7,929 nucleotides of DNA from Gammaproteobacteria bacterium (GTDB taxonomy: Bacteria; Pseudomonadota; Gammaproteobacteria; S012-40): positions 1-7,929 of the forward strand of contig JALSHN010000397.1 of the NCBI GenBank assembly GCA_026982215.1. The letters are read 5' to 3'. The translations under genes were made by a program, and so were the position numbers. The notes beneath the pieces are model-generated. The model saw nothing but the letters and a program-made list of their open reading frames with translations, was not told where the DNA came from and searched no databases. Position 1 is the first letter of the stretch. Every line of letters starts with the position of its first letter. Positions 1-7,929 of the stretch are shown here, piece by piece.

Positions 1-123
1 AACGAGAGCGGCGCCCCCGATTTCGCCGCTCTGCAACGCATGGAATCCCTGCAAGTGAGTGACGACGAAGTCGCCGACTTCGCCCAAGCCCTCTACCATC
101 GCCCCGGGAGCGAACGGCCATGA
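1..123 (+). CDS. C-terminal end of an unrecognised protein (5' truncated)
   Basis: Frame 1 is open from the window edge to a TGA at 121-123 and gives 40 residues, ending in LYHRPGSERP. The fragment is acidic in its middle (SDDEVADF) and looks like the end of a soluble domain, with no membrane segment or recognisable motif. The stop overlaps the ATG of the following M48 protease as ATGA, which is typical of a translationally coupled operon and supports this being a real coding end. I do not recognise the family and assign no function. The complete upstream gene would be needed to name it. Confidence 0.7.
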   Translation, partial: NESGAPDFAALQRMESLQVSDDEVADFAQALYHRPGSERP

Positions 124-944
124 CCGTCCCCCGCCCCCTGCTCGGCCTCCTGTTGCTCGGCCTGTTGAGCAACAGCGCCCCCCTGACGGCGGCAGGCAGC
201 GACTTCCGCCTGCGGGAACATCAACTGGCGCTGCGCGCCCCAAACCATGCCGACCTCCAGGCCGAGATCAATTTCGGACGCGACATCGCCGCCCGCGTCC
301 TCGGCCGCATCCCGCTCTACCAAGACCGCACAGTGAACCGCTACGTCACCCTGGTGGGACGCGCCGTCGCCCTGCAAGGGAACCGCCCCGAACTCGACTA
401 CCACTTCGCCGTCCTCGACGACGAGGCCGTCAACGCCTACTCCGCCCCCGGCGGTTACATCTTCATCACCCGCGGCGCCCTCGCCACATTGAAAGACGAG
501 GCCGAACTGGCCGCGGTACTCGCCCACGAGATCGCCCACGTCAACCTGCGCCACATCGTGCAACGTTTCCGCATCCGTGGCACGGAAGACGGTGGCATCG
601 GCGCCCTCGGTCGCCTGCTCGGCGCCAGCGGTGACACCGCCCGCATCGCCTTCGCCCAAGCAGTGGACCAAGCCATGACCCTCCTCTTCGAGACCGGCTT
701 CAACCAGAGCGACGAATTGGAGGCCGATGCCGAAGCCACCCTCATGCTCGCGGCCGCCGGCTACGACCCCACTGCCCTGCGGCGCTACCTCACCCGTGTA
801 GGGGAAAACCCAGAACGACGCGGCAAGACCCACCCCACCAGTCGCGCCCGTCTCAGCGCCCTCGACCGTCTCATCAACGGCCAAGGGCTGGCCGGGCTCG
901 ACTTCCCCACCGCCGCCGAGCGCTTCCGCACCCATGTCCGTTGA
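120..944 (+). CDS. Exported M48-family zinc metalloprotease (LoiP/BepA-like catalytic domain)
   Basis: The 274-residue product has an N-terminal signal peptide: a leucine-rich core at about residues 6-17 and a likely cleavage after TAA near residue 25. It has no lipobox cysteine, so it is probably a soluble periplasmic protein. The zinc site is complete: HEIAH at 136-140 supplies two histidines and the catalytic glutamate (E137), and the ExxAD motif at 199-203 supplies the third ligand (E199). A His-Pro at 238-239, in KTHPTSRARL, matches the conserved C-terminal histidine region of periplasmic M48 enzymes. Known relatives (BepA, LoiP, YcaL) degrade or help mature outer-membrane proteins. The length fits a bare peptidase domain without the C-terminal TPR repeats of BepA. 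A GGGAG ribosome binding site at 106-110, nine bases upstream, supports this start. The gene is coupled to an outer-membrane barrel gene downstream, a plausible client; that link is inference. Confidence 0.93.
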   Translation: MTVPRPLLGLLLLGLLSNSAPLTAAGSDFRLREHQLALRAPNHADLQAEINFGRDIAARVLGRIPLYQDRTVNRYVTLVGRAVALQGNRPELDYHFAVLDDEAVNAYSAPGGYIFITRGALATLKDEAELAAVLAHEIAHVNLRHIVQRFRIRGTEDGGIGALGRLLGASGDTARIAFAQAVDQAMTLLFETGFNQSDELEADAEATLMLAAAGYDPTALRRYLTRVGENPERRGKTHPTSRARLSALDRLINGQGLAGLDFPTAAERFRTHVR

Positions 945-2184
945 GCGCCTCACCTGCGGCCTGCTGCTGGCCGCCGTCCTCATCGGCAACGCCACCGCCG
1001 ACCCCTACCACCACATCAATCTCCTGGTGGGCGACCGCGCTGCCGGCCTGGGCGGCGCCTACGTCGCCGTCGCTGACGATCCCGCCGGTCTCTACTACAA
1101 CCCCGCCGGCATCGCCTACGGCGGACGCGCCAACCTCTCGGCGAGCATGAATGCCTACCACATCATCGAAAGGCGCTACCGCAACGTCCTGGGCGGACGC
1201 GACTGGGTACGCCGCTCCTCCGCCCTGCTGCCCAACTTCTTCGGCGTCACCCAGCCCCTCGGACCCGGCGTGATCGGCTTCTCCTACGCCGTTCCCGACG
1301 CCATCGCCGAGGACCAGAACCAACAGATCCCCGGCGTCCCCACCATCCTCGCCGAGGAAAACGCCACCTACACCATCAACTTCACCAACCAAGACACCAC
1401 CTACCTCGCCGGCCCCTCCTATGCCCTGCCCCTCAGCCCCCGGCTGGCCGTCGGCCTCACCCTCTACGGTCATCTCAGAAGCCAAAAGATCATCATCAAC
1501 CAACAATTCACCTTCAGCGACCCCAGCCGCTACCACTGGGAAAACAGCTACAGCGAACGCAGCGAATATGGCCTGCGTCCGCTGCTGGGGCTGATGTACA
1601 CCCCCCTCGAACGACTGTCTCTCGGCCTCACCCTCGCCCGCACCTGGATCTTGAGCGCCGACGAATTCGATCAGCTGAGCTGTGCCGGCATGAACGGCTA
1701 CGACTACGGCGGCGGCCTGTGCCAAGGGGGGGCCCTGCAACTGATACGGCAACAACGCCCGCTGCAACGCCGCCTGCCCTGGAGCGCCACCGTCGGTGCC
1801 GCCTATTTCCCCAGCCCCACCCTCCTCGTGAGCGCCCAACTGAGCCTCTACCAAGACCTGGCCGCAGGCGGTCTTCCCCAATGGAACCTCGCCGGCGGCG
1901 CCGAATACTACCTCACCCCCCGGCTGGCCCTGCGCCTGGGGCTGTTCAGCGACAACGCCAACACCGCCGAGATCCGCCCCGGACGCAGCGACCAAGACGA
2001 ACACATCGACCTCCTCGGCGCCAGCATGAGCCTGAGCCGCTTCACCCGCACCACCTCCCTCACCCTTGGTGCCAACTTCCGCGCCGGAGAAGGCCAGGCC
2101 CAGATCCTCAACGGGCAAAATCGCATCCAGACCGTCACCGCCCGCGCCGTCACCGTATTCGTCGCCTCCTCCTACAGCTACTGA
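934..2184 (+). CDS. OmpP1/FadL-like outer-membrane beta-barrel protein
   Basis: The 416-residue product has a signal peptide with core LLLAAVLIG and probable cleavage after ATA at residue 22. The mature N terminus carries the hallmark of FadL/PorV-type barrels: AAGLGGAYVAVADDPAGLYY followed by NPAG, the small glycine-rich segment that plugs the pore in FadL. The rest alternates polar and aromatic residues in strand-like stretches with long loops, and the chain ends in SSYSY with a terminal aromatic residue, the usual signal for the BAM machinery. FadL relatives carry hydrophobic compounds across the outer membrane; the substrate here cannot be told. C250 and C263 could form a disulfide in an extracellular loop. 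The start lies inside the end of the protease gene (11-base overlap) and has no clear ribosome binding site, so translation is probably coupled. Membership of the broad superfamily is solid; membership of FadL proper is less so. Confidence 0.85.
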   Translation: MSVERLTCGLLLAAVLIGNATADPYHHINLLVGDRAAGLGGAYVAVADDPAGLYYNPAGIAYGGRANLSASMNAYHIIERRYRNVLGGRDWVRRSSALLPNFFGVTQPLGPGVIGFSYAVPDAIAEDQNQQIPGVPTILAEENATYTINFTNQDTTYLAGPSYALPLSPRLAVGLTLYGHLRSQKIIINQQFTFSDPSRYHWENSYSERSEYGLRPLLGLMYTPLERLSLGLTLARTWILSADEFDQLSCAGMNGYDYGGGLCQGGALQLIRQQRPLQRRLPWSATVGAAYFPSPTLLVSAQLSLYQDLAAGGLPQWNLAGGAEYYLTPRLALRLGLFSDNANTAEIRPGRSDQDEHIDLLGASMSLSRFTRTTSLTLGANFRAGEGQAQILNGQNRIQTVTARAVTVFVASSYSY

Positions 2185-2211
2185 ACCCCCACTCACCTGC
2201 GGGCCGAAAAT

Positions 2212-2225
2212 TGCAGGGCGCTGCA
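2212..2225. other. Short inverted repeat between operons
   Basis: TGCAG at 2212-2216 and CTGCA at 2221-2225 are perfect inverted repeats around a four-base GGCG loop, in the 93-base gap. No T-run follows, so it is not a convincing intrinsic terminator for the barrel gene. It lies where a -35 region or operator of the next operon would be. A five-base stem can easily arise by chance in such GC-rich DNA. Confidence 0.2.
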
Positions 2226-2244
2226 CCCATTGCCCGCCATCGAG

Positions 2245-2250
2245 TAGAAT
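2245..2250 (+). promoter_or_regulatory. Possible -10 element of the second operon
   Basis: TAGAAT matches the sigma-70 consensus TATAAT at five of six positions. It lies about 28 bases before the start codon at 2278, in the only gap of any size among the + strand genes. No good -35 lies at the standard spacing: 2221-2226 (CTGCAC) is a poor match, and TTGCAG at 2211-2216 is 28 bases away. An activator-dependent or weak promoter is therefore possible. Confidence 0.4.
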
Positions 2251-2265
2251 GGAGCCGCCATCCAC

Positions 2266-2270
2266 AGGGA
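2266..2270 (+). promoter_or_regulatory. Ribosome binding site for the nuclease-like gene
   Basis: AGGGA lies seven bases before the ATG at 2278, close to ideal spacing. It fixes that codon as the start and marks an independent translation initiation point, unlike the coupled starts elsewhere in the window. Confidence 0.65.
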
Positions 2271-2277
2271 ACCGTCC

Positions 2278-2781
2278 ATGTCCATCTTCGCCACCGAACG
2301 GCTCATCAGCGAAGCCCGGCGCCTGGCCGCCGAATACCGTCGCACCATGGGAAAACCCCTGGGGATCAGCGCCGAGATCGCCGAATTCGATGCCGCCCGC
2401 CTGCTGGACCTGGAACTGTGCAACCCCCGTCCCGGCGGCTACGACGCCATCGGCCGCGGCAAACGGGCGGGCAAGCGCATCCAGATCAAGGGCCGGGCCA
2501 TCTTCGACGAGAAAAAGTCCGGCCAGCGCATCGGCCAACTCAAGCTCGACCAGGAATGGGACAGCGTCATGCTGGTGATCATGGATGCCGACTACCAGCC
2601 TGTGGAGATCTACGAGGCCGAGCGCGCCGACATCGAGGCCGCCCTGGCGGAACAGAAGAACAGCAAACGGGCCAAGCGCGGCGCCATGTCGGTGGCCCGT
2701 TTCAAGGCCATCGCCCGGCTGGTGTGGAACCAGGTCGAGGGCGAGGTGGACGACGAGATCTGGGAACACCCCGGCGGCTGA
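2278..2781 (+). CDS. PD-(D/E)XK-like small protein, probable DUF6998 family
   Basis: The product is 167 residues, soluble and highly charged, with no signal peptide or membrane segment. An N-terminal helix leads into EIAEFDAARLLDLEL (33-47), then GGYDAIGRG (53-61) and RIQIKGR (67-73). An acidic helix, a GYD aspartate (D56) and a strand ending Q-x-K (Q69, K71) match the layout of restriction-endonuclease-like folds, including those using QxK such as Mrr. I recall this pattern as the DUF6998 domain, but cannot confirm it here. The central part (WDSVMLVIMDADYQPVEIYE, 94-113) reads as two further core strands, and the C terminus is a charged helix. A nuclease or nucleic-acid-binding role is inference. 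The gene begins the second operon and ends one base before the YoaA helicase start, so a joint DNA-processing role is plausible. Confidence 0.82.
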   Translation: MSIFATERLISEARRLAAEYRRTMGKPLGISAEIAEFDAARLLDLELCNPRPGGYDAIGRGKRAGKRIQIKGRAIFDEKKSGQRIGQLKLDQEWDSVMLVIMDADYQPVEIYEAERADIEAALAEQKNSKRAKRGAMSVARFKAIARLVWNQVEGEVDDEIWEHPGG

Positions 2782-2782
2782 G

Positions 2783-4692
<1,910 letters not shown>

Positions 4693-4696
<4 letters not shown>

Positions 4697-5418
4697 CCAC
4701 CCTGCTCGCCCTGGAAACCGCCACCGAGGCCTGCGTCTGCGCCCTCTACCACCAAGGCCGCCTCAGCTACCGTGAACACCTGGCACCGAGGCGCCATGGC
4801 GAATTGCTGCTGCCCGACGCCCAAAAACTGCTGGCCGAGGCCGGACTCCATCCCCAGCAACTGGACGCCGTCACCTTCGGCTGCGGCCCCGGTGCCTTCA
4901 CCGGCCTGCGCATCGCCGCCGGCGTCGCCCAAGGCATCGCCCTGGCCCACGACCTCCCGGTGATCCCCCTCTCCACCCTGGCCATCCTCGCCGCCGGCGC
5001 CCACCGCCGCCTCGGCGCCCGGCGGATCCTGGTGGTCCAAGACGCCCGCATGGGCGAGGTCTACTGGGGAAGTTACCGCATCGACGACGACGGCCTGCCA
5101 CACCCCCTGGGCACGGAACGCCTCGACGCCCCCCAGGCCGTGCGCCTCCCCGACAATGAGCCCGGCCCCTGGCACACCGTAGGCAGCGGCTGGCGCGCCC
5201 ATCCACGCCTGCTCGCCGAAGCCACCGGGCTCCCCGCCGAACATGCCCGGGCGCCGTGGTACCCCTGCAGCGAAGACCTGATCACCCTGACCCTGGCCGC
5301 CCATGCCCGCGGTGACCTCCACCCCGCCGAGGCCGTCCAGCCCGTCTACCTGCGCTACCGAGTCGCCACCCCGAGCCCCTCCCCCCACCCCTCAAGTTCC
5401 CGCCGTGGGTGGCGATAG
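4693..5418 (+). CDS. tsaB: TsaB, tRNA t6A37 threonylcarbamoyladenosine synthesis subunit
   Basis: The product is 241 residues. TsaB partners TsaD and TsaE in the cytoplasm to transfer the threonylcarbamoyl group to A37 of ANN-decoding tRNAs; it is a catalytically inactive ASKHA-fold platform for TsaD. Diagnostic features are the N-terminal strand LLALETATEACVCALY (4-19), HGELLLPDAQKLL (35-47), the glycine-rich FGCGPGAFTGLR (62-73), VVQDARMGEVYW (114-125) and the near-terminal PVYLR (217-221). Family members normally end a few residues after PVYLR. Here about 16 extra residues rich in Pro, Ser and Arg follow residue 225 and look like read-through of former intergenic DNA. The start overlaps the yoaA stop as ATGA. 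The open frame continues far upstream, but only as an arginine/proline-rich shadow of yoaA. Confidence 0.95.
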
Positions 5419-5425
5419 CCAAGGC

Positions 5426-6562
5426 ATGCACCGCCGCCGACTCCTCATCGGCCTCGGCGCCCTCGCCCTGGCCGCCTGCAGCGCCACCGGCCCCCGCCGG
5501 GCACGGCTGCTGTCCCGTCTCGACCGCGGACAACGCCACTTGGCCGGGGAAGACCTCTCCGGGCTCGAACTGCGCCGTCTCGACCTGAGCGGCGCCGACC
5601 TCAGTGGCAGCCGGCTCGATGGGACCGACCTGCGCGGCGCCGACCTGCGCGGCGCCAATCTCCGCCACGCCCGCCTCGACGGCACCGATCTGCGCGGTGC
5701 CGACCTACGCGGCGCCGATCTCAGCGAGGCCCACCTCCGCGACACCCGCCTCGACGGAGCCAGCCTCGGCGGCGCCCGTCTCCAGGGGGCCCGGCTGCAA
5801 GACCTCCACTGGCGCGACATCAACGCCCGCGGCATCCTGGCGCAACACAGCCACTGGCTACGATGTCACCTGGAAAACGGCAACCTGCAAGGGAGTGACC
5901 TCCGCCACGCCCACCTCGAAGAGCAACAGTGGGAACGCCTCGATCTGCGTGAGAGCGACTTCAGCCGCAGCCGGCTGCAACGCGGCCTCGGGGAATCCCT
6001 CCACCTGGCCCGCAGCCTCTGGAATCATGCCCGGTGGAAATCACTGGAATGGCGAGGGGCCGACCTCCGCCATACCGATCTGACCCGCCTGGAAGGAGAA
6101 GGCGTCCGCCTCCCCGAGGCCCGGCTGGAAGGCTGCCACGCCGAGGGCCTCCACCTCCCGGGAGCCGAACTGCGCGGCTGCCTGCTACGCGGAGCCCGGC
6201 TCCAAGGCGCCGACCTCAGTGATGCCCGCCTCCACCGGGCCGACCTCCACCAAGCCACGCTGAGGCGCGCCCAACTCCGTGACGCCCGCCTGCCCCAGGC
6301 CAACCTCAGTGGCACCGACCTCACCGGCGCCCTGCTGCTGCGCGCCGACCTGCGGGGGACCAGCCTGCGGCGGGCCACACTCCAAGGTGCCGACCTGCGC
6401 CGCGCCGACCTGAGAGGAGCCGATCTCAGCGGTGCCCGCCTGGCCGGGGCCGACTTCTACCGCGCCGACCTGCACCAAGCTCGCCTGGCCGGTGCCCTGG
6501 GATTGTCTCAGGCCAAAAATCTCGACCGTGCCCTGGGGGTGGAGGCCCTCTACTTGCGCTGA
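5426..6562 (+). CDS. Pentapeptide-repeat lipoprotein with Tat-like signal
   Basis: The 378-residue product starts with three arginines at residues 3-5, a hydrophobic stretch (LLIGLGALALAA, 6-17) and a lipobox ending at C18, so it should be lipidated at that cysteine. Serine at +2 predicts sorting to the outer membrane. Residues 3-8 (RRRLLI) also fit the Tat consensus. From residue 42 to 356 the chain is an unbroken run of 63 pentapeptides of the A(D/N)Lxx type, predicted to fold as a right-handed quadrilateral beta helix of about 16 coils. Residues 125-240 keep the register but are degenerate and hold all six tryptophans. The ATG at 5426 was chosen because it puts the lipobox at a normal distance; an in-frame GTG at 5405 is possible, and the ribosome binding site is weak in both cases. 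The start lies seven bases after tsaB. Cytoplasmic relatives such as Qnr and MfpA bind gyrase, but the export signal argues against that role. Function unknown. Confidence 0.88.
   Translation: MHRRRLLIGLGALALAACSATGPRRARLLSRLDRGQRHLAGEDLSGLELRRLDLSGADLSGSRLDGTDLRGADLRGANLRHARLDGTDLRGADLRGADLSEAHLRDTRLDGASLGGARLQGARLQDLHWRDINARGILAQHSHWLRCHLENGNLQGSDLRHAHLEEQQWERLDLRESDFSRSRLQRGLGESLHLARSLWNHARWKSLEWRGADLRHTDLTRLEGEGVRLPEARLEGCHAEGLHLPGAELRGCLLRGARLQGADLSDARLHRADLHQATLRRAQLRDARLPQANLSGTDLTGALLLRADLRGTSLRRATLQGADLRRADLRGADLSGARLAGADFYRADLHQARLAGALGLSQAKNLDRALGVEALYLR
5549..6493 (+). repeat. Tandem 15-base coding repeat encoding 63 pentapeptides
   Basis: This is the repeat tract of the pentapeptide lipoprotein gene. 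The DNA unit resembles GACCTGCGCGGCGCC and is best preserved at about 5620-5720 and 6330-6440, where neighbouring units are nearly identical. The middle (about 5798-6145) has diverged at DNA level but keeps the 15-base spacing with no frame slip. Such a tract can expand or shrink by slippage in multiples of 15 bases without breaking the frame. Confidence 0.85.
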
Positions 6563-7929
6563 GCGGACCACAATCGCCGCAAGGCCGCGGCCCCATCCAA
6601 CAATGGCGCCTCGGCCAACACCGCCTCACTGGAAGGCCCCACGCGCCACACCCGCAACCCGCCATCCTGGACCTTCAACTCCAGCCAGCTCCCCTCCCCC
6701 ACCACCCGGAAGCGCACCGGGGGGCGGGTGTGATTATTGAACGCGATCACCGCCGAACCCGCGGGGCGATGCCACAGATCACGCCCCAAACGCGCCCCCG
6801 CCGGTTGCGCCATTCCCAGGGTGGCAAACACCGTCGGCATCACATCGGCATGGGAACTCACCCCGCCCCACACGCCCCGCTCCACCCCCGCACCACACAA
6901 CAGCCACGGCGTGCGCGTCTGGGCTTCGTTCAAGGCGCTGGAATGCCCCAAGCGACCGAACTCGAACATCTCCTCGCCATGATCCCCGACGATCACCACC
7001 AACGTCTCCTCGGGCAGATGCTGGAAGAGACGCTCGATCCAGGCATCCAGCTCCCGCAGGGTATTGCGGTAACGATTCACCACCGCCTCCCTCAGTCCCT
7101 GGAGCCTGGAAGAAAAATAATCGAAATTCTCCGGCACCTCCGGCTCGAAGACCGTATAACGGGGATCGTGACGATAGGGAAAATGGGTCTTGCCATAATG
7201 AAGATAGACGAAATCTCCCCCCGAACGCGCCAAGGCCGCCAACGCGGTGTCGAGATTTTTCCAATCGTCGGACTCCTCCACCGCCGGCTCGGAAAAATTG
7301 TCCAGATAAAACCCCAGATTACGATGCAGGGTGAGATCGGCGCCGATACGCTGGGTGCGATAACCAGCGGCATTCAAGGCATCCACGAAGGGAGAGCCGC
7401 TCACCCCCTCCGTCTGGGGCCCGCGGTAAAAATAGGGCACGTCCCCGAACAACAACCCCAACACACCGTAATGGGTGGAATTCCCAGTGGCATAATGATG
7501 TCCGGCATAACGGCAACGGTCCTTGAGCCCCCAAGTGAACGGCATGGTGTGCTCATCGAACAAACGCCAGTTCCACCCCTCCACCACCAGCAGCAGCAGG
7601 TCCCCCATCCCCGCCGATACCTGCCCCTGCGCCACCGCCGCCGGCAGCTCGCCGTCCCGCTCGGCCAAGGCCGCCTCCACTGCGTCCAGGGCCGGGTCGC
7701 GCAGCCATGAAGAATCCGCCAACACCCGCCACAGCCCCGGGGCCAGGGGATTGGCATGAACCACACTGACCCACTGATCCCGGTCCCCCCCCTCGGCCCG
7801 CCACAGGGCCGCCGCCTGTCCCGAGAACAGCAACACCAGCGCCCCCAACCCCACCAAGCGGGCCCCATGGCGCCCCCCAAACGCCATCCGCCCCCCCCAG
7901 CGCCAGGCCACCCAAGCGGCGAGCGACAG
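6550..7929 (-). CDS. Membrane-anchored sulfatase/alkaline phosphatase superfamily enzyme (LtaS/EptA/YejM-like), 5' truncated
   Basis: The - strand frame is open from the window edge to a TAG at 6550-6552, giving 459 visible residues. A GTG at 7909-7911 is in frame, but the codons before it stay open and hydrophobic (LSLAAW), so the true start is probably outside, with more membrane helices. Counting from that GTG, one membrane segment spans about 18-37. The periplasmic domain keeps the metal and nucleophile residues of the LtaS/EptA group: E111 in LLLLVVEGWNW, T146 in GNSTHYG, D310-H311 in VIVGDHGEE and H323 in GHSS, followed by QTRTPWLL. Relatives transfer phosphoglycerol or phosphoethanolamine to envelope glycans or lipid A; YejM instead regulates LPS synthesis. 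The substrate here is unknown, but the intact site suggests an active enzyme. It is convergent with the lipoprotein gene and overlaps it by 13 bases. Confidence 0.85.
   Translation of the reverse strand: MSLAAWVAWRWGGRMAFGGRHGARLVGLGALVLLFSGQAAALWRAEGGDRDQWVSVVHANPLAPGLWRVLADSSWLRDPALDAVEAALAERDGELPAAVAQGQVSAGMGDLLLLVVEGWNWRLFDEHTMPFTWGLKDRCRYAGHHYATGNSTHYGVLGLLFGDVPYFYRGPQTEGVSGSPFVDALNAAGYRTQRIGADLTLHRNLGFYLDNFSEPAVEESDDWKNLDTALAALARSGGDFVYLHYGKTHFPYRHDPRYTVFEPEVPENFDYFSSRLQGLREAVVNRYRNTLRELDAWIERLFQHLPEETLVVIVGDHGEEMFEFGRLGHSSALNEAQTRTPWLLCGAGVERGVWGGVSSHADVMPTVFATLGMAQPAGARLGRDLWHRPAGSAVIAFNNHTRPPVRFRVVGEGSWLELKVQDGGLRVWRVGPSSEAVLAEAPLLDGAAALRRLWSAQRK

Noticed and set aside
2585..2782. 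Upstream extension of yoaA
   Set aside because: The 66 extra residues are low complexity and overlap the preceding gene. A start at 2783 gives the family length.
5426..6562. Qnr/MfpA-like gyrase-protecting quinolone-resistance protein
   Set aside because: The repeats alone would allow it, but the lipoprotein signal puts the mature protein in the envelope, away from gyrase, and the length and repeat layout differ from Qnr.
6583..6592. Perfect palindrome GGCCGCGGCC near the convergent junction as a terminator
   Set aside because: It has no loop or T-run, lies inside the sulfatase-type coding sequence, and such palindromes are expected by chance in this composition.
6730..7710. 326-codon + strand frame opposite the sulfatase-type gene
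   Set aside because: Rich in Arg, Pro, His and Gln with no recognisable domain; the - strand frame carries all the superfamily motifs.
7909..7911. GTG as the true start of the sulfatase-type gene
   Set aside because: The codons before it remain open and hydrophobic to the window edge, and relatives have several N-terminal membrane helices, so the start is more likely outside.

Overview
The window is GC-rich, densely packed bacterial chromosome with a strong preference for C/G-ending codons. The adjacent helicase and tsaB genes match the yoaA-tsaB pairing known from Escherichia coli. Together with the outer-membrane genes this points to a Gram-negative gammaproteobacterium. I infer a purple-sulfur or Ectothiorhodospiraceae-like lineage from composition and layout only; there is no rRNA gene to confirm it. 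I see no tRNA, rRNA, CRISPR array, insertion sequence or attachment site.

Positions 1-2184 form an envelope block on the + strand. It holds the last 40 codons of an unrecognised gene, an exported M48 zinc protease (ATGA overlap with the previous stop), and an OmpP1/FadL-like outer-membrane beta-barrel protein (11-base overlap). The overlaps suggest one translationally coupled transcript. A periplasmic protease made together with a barrel protein fits envelope assembly or quality control.

Positions 2185-2277 are a 93-base gap with a -10-like hexamer and a good ribosome binding site. It starts a second + strand operon covering 2278-6562: a small PD-(D/E)XK-like protein (probably the DUF6998 family), the iron-sulfur helicase YoaA (1-base gap), the tRNA t6A factor TsaB (ATGA overlap), and a pentapeptide-repeat lipoprotein (7-base gap). 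The first two plausibly act on DNA and the third on tRNA. The fourth is exported and anchored in the envelope, in the slot that the lipoprotein gene yeaY occupies after tsaB in E. coli.

Positions 6550-7929 hold a convergent gene on the - strand whose 5' end lies outside the window. It encodes a membrane-anchored enzyme of the sulfatase/alkaline phosphatase superfamily, similar in layout to LtaS, EptA and YejM. Its 3' end overlaps the lipoprotein gene by 13 bases, and no terminator is visible at the junction.

Most of the content is core-type. The most interesting items are the possible Tat-exported pentapeptide lipoprotein with an unbroken 63-pentad register and tryptophans confined to interior positions of its middle section, and the nuclease-like protein coupled to YoaA.
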